DNA from: an uncultured Oscillospiraceae bacterium
Lineage (GTDB): Bacteria; Bacillota; Clostridia; Oscillospirales; Oscillospiraceae
Length of the DNA stretch: 5,776 nt
Assembly (NCBI GenBank): GCA_910585735.1
Contig: CAJUEU010000059.1
Span: forward strand, 1,878 to 7,653
Direction: 5' to 3'
The notes under the pieces are model-generated. The model had not been told where the DNA came from. It did not search any database and saw only the letters and a program-made list of their open reading frames with translations. Below, piece after piece: positions 5,555-5,776 of this stretch. Within the stretch, counting starts at the first letter, position 1. Each line of letters starts with the position of its first letter. The position numbers and the translations under genes are program-made.

Positions 5555-5776
5555 ATGAACATTTTAGCTTTTGAATCCACCTGTGACGAGACCGCCGTGG
5601 CAGTAGTCCGGGACGGCAGGGAGGTGCTGTCCGACGCCATCGCCTCCCAGGTAGACATGCATACTCTATATGGCGGGGTGGTGCCCGAGATCGCTTCCCG
5701 GAAACACGTGGAGGCCATTGCGGGGCTGGCGGATAAGGCTCTTACGGATGCCGGACTGACCAAGGGGGATATTGAT
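5555..5776 (+). CDS. tsaD: tRNA N6-threonylcarbamoyladenosine (t6A) synthase subunit TsaD, N-terminal part (partial, runs off the window)
   Basis: Seventy-four codons are visible, open to the window edge. The N-terminus MNILAFESTCDETAVAVV is the ASKHA-fold phosphate loop typical of TsaD/Kae1/Qri7, and HTLYGGVVPEIASRKHVE at 36-53 is the strongly conserved family block. TsaD transfers the threonylcarbamoyl group from threonylcarbamoyl-AMP to A37 of ANN-decoding tRNAs, working with TsaB and TsaE, which are not in this window. The downstream metal-binding histidines lie beyond the edge. AGGGAG at 5541-5546 sits 8 nt before the ATG. There are only 25 nt after the preceding stop and no terminator, so it is probably cotranscribed with the acetyltransferases and perhaps polA. 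Confidence 0.97.
   Translation, partial: MNILAFESTCDETAVAVVRDGREVLSDAIASQVDMHTLYGGVVPEIASRKHVEAIAGLADKALTDAGLTKGDID

Overview
The window reads as a compact chromosomal segment of a moderately GC-rich, low-pathogenic-looking Firmicute. It is most likely a member of the Clostridia, possibly Oscillospirales; that is inferred from protein style, strong AGGAGG-type ribosome binding sites and gene content, not from a search. All supported genes are on the + strand. There are no RNA genes, mobile elements, CRISPR arrays or recombination signatures that I can see.

Layout. (1) Positions 1-834 hold the end of the conserved infC-rpmI-rplT operon: the IF-3 C-terminus, then ribosomal proteins L35 and L20, closed by an intrinsic terminator. 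(2) Positions 844-1709 form a self-contained one-gene unit: a MerR-type promoter with an unusual 19-bp spacer containing a near-perfect palindrome, a 253-residue MerR/TipAS-type regulator, and a strong 18-19 bp terminator hairpin. (3) Positions 1729-5776 form a third transcription unit with its own extended -10 promoter: polA (DNA polymerase I, 893 aa), rimI, a second GNAT acetyltransferase, and the first 74 codons of tsaD. These genes overlap or nearly abut (polA/rimI share ATGA, rimI and the next gene overlap by 23 nt, and there are 25 nt before tsaD).

How they work together. Most of the window is information-processing housekeeping: translation initiation and the large ribosomal subunit, DNA repair and Okazaki-fragment processing, ribosomal protein N-acetylation, and tRNA t6A modification. 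The accessory element is the MerR/TipAS regulator inserted between two housekeeping units. It has the hallmarks of an autoregulated drug-sensing switch. It also has a well-placed internal ribosome binding site and ATG that could produce a free ligand-binding domain, as described for Streptomyces TipAL/TipAS. That is the most interesting signal here. A secondary point is that the proofreading 3'-5' exonuclease motifs of DNA polymerase I are missing, as in several other Firmicute polymerases. I found no clear evidence for a wholly new type of system.
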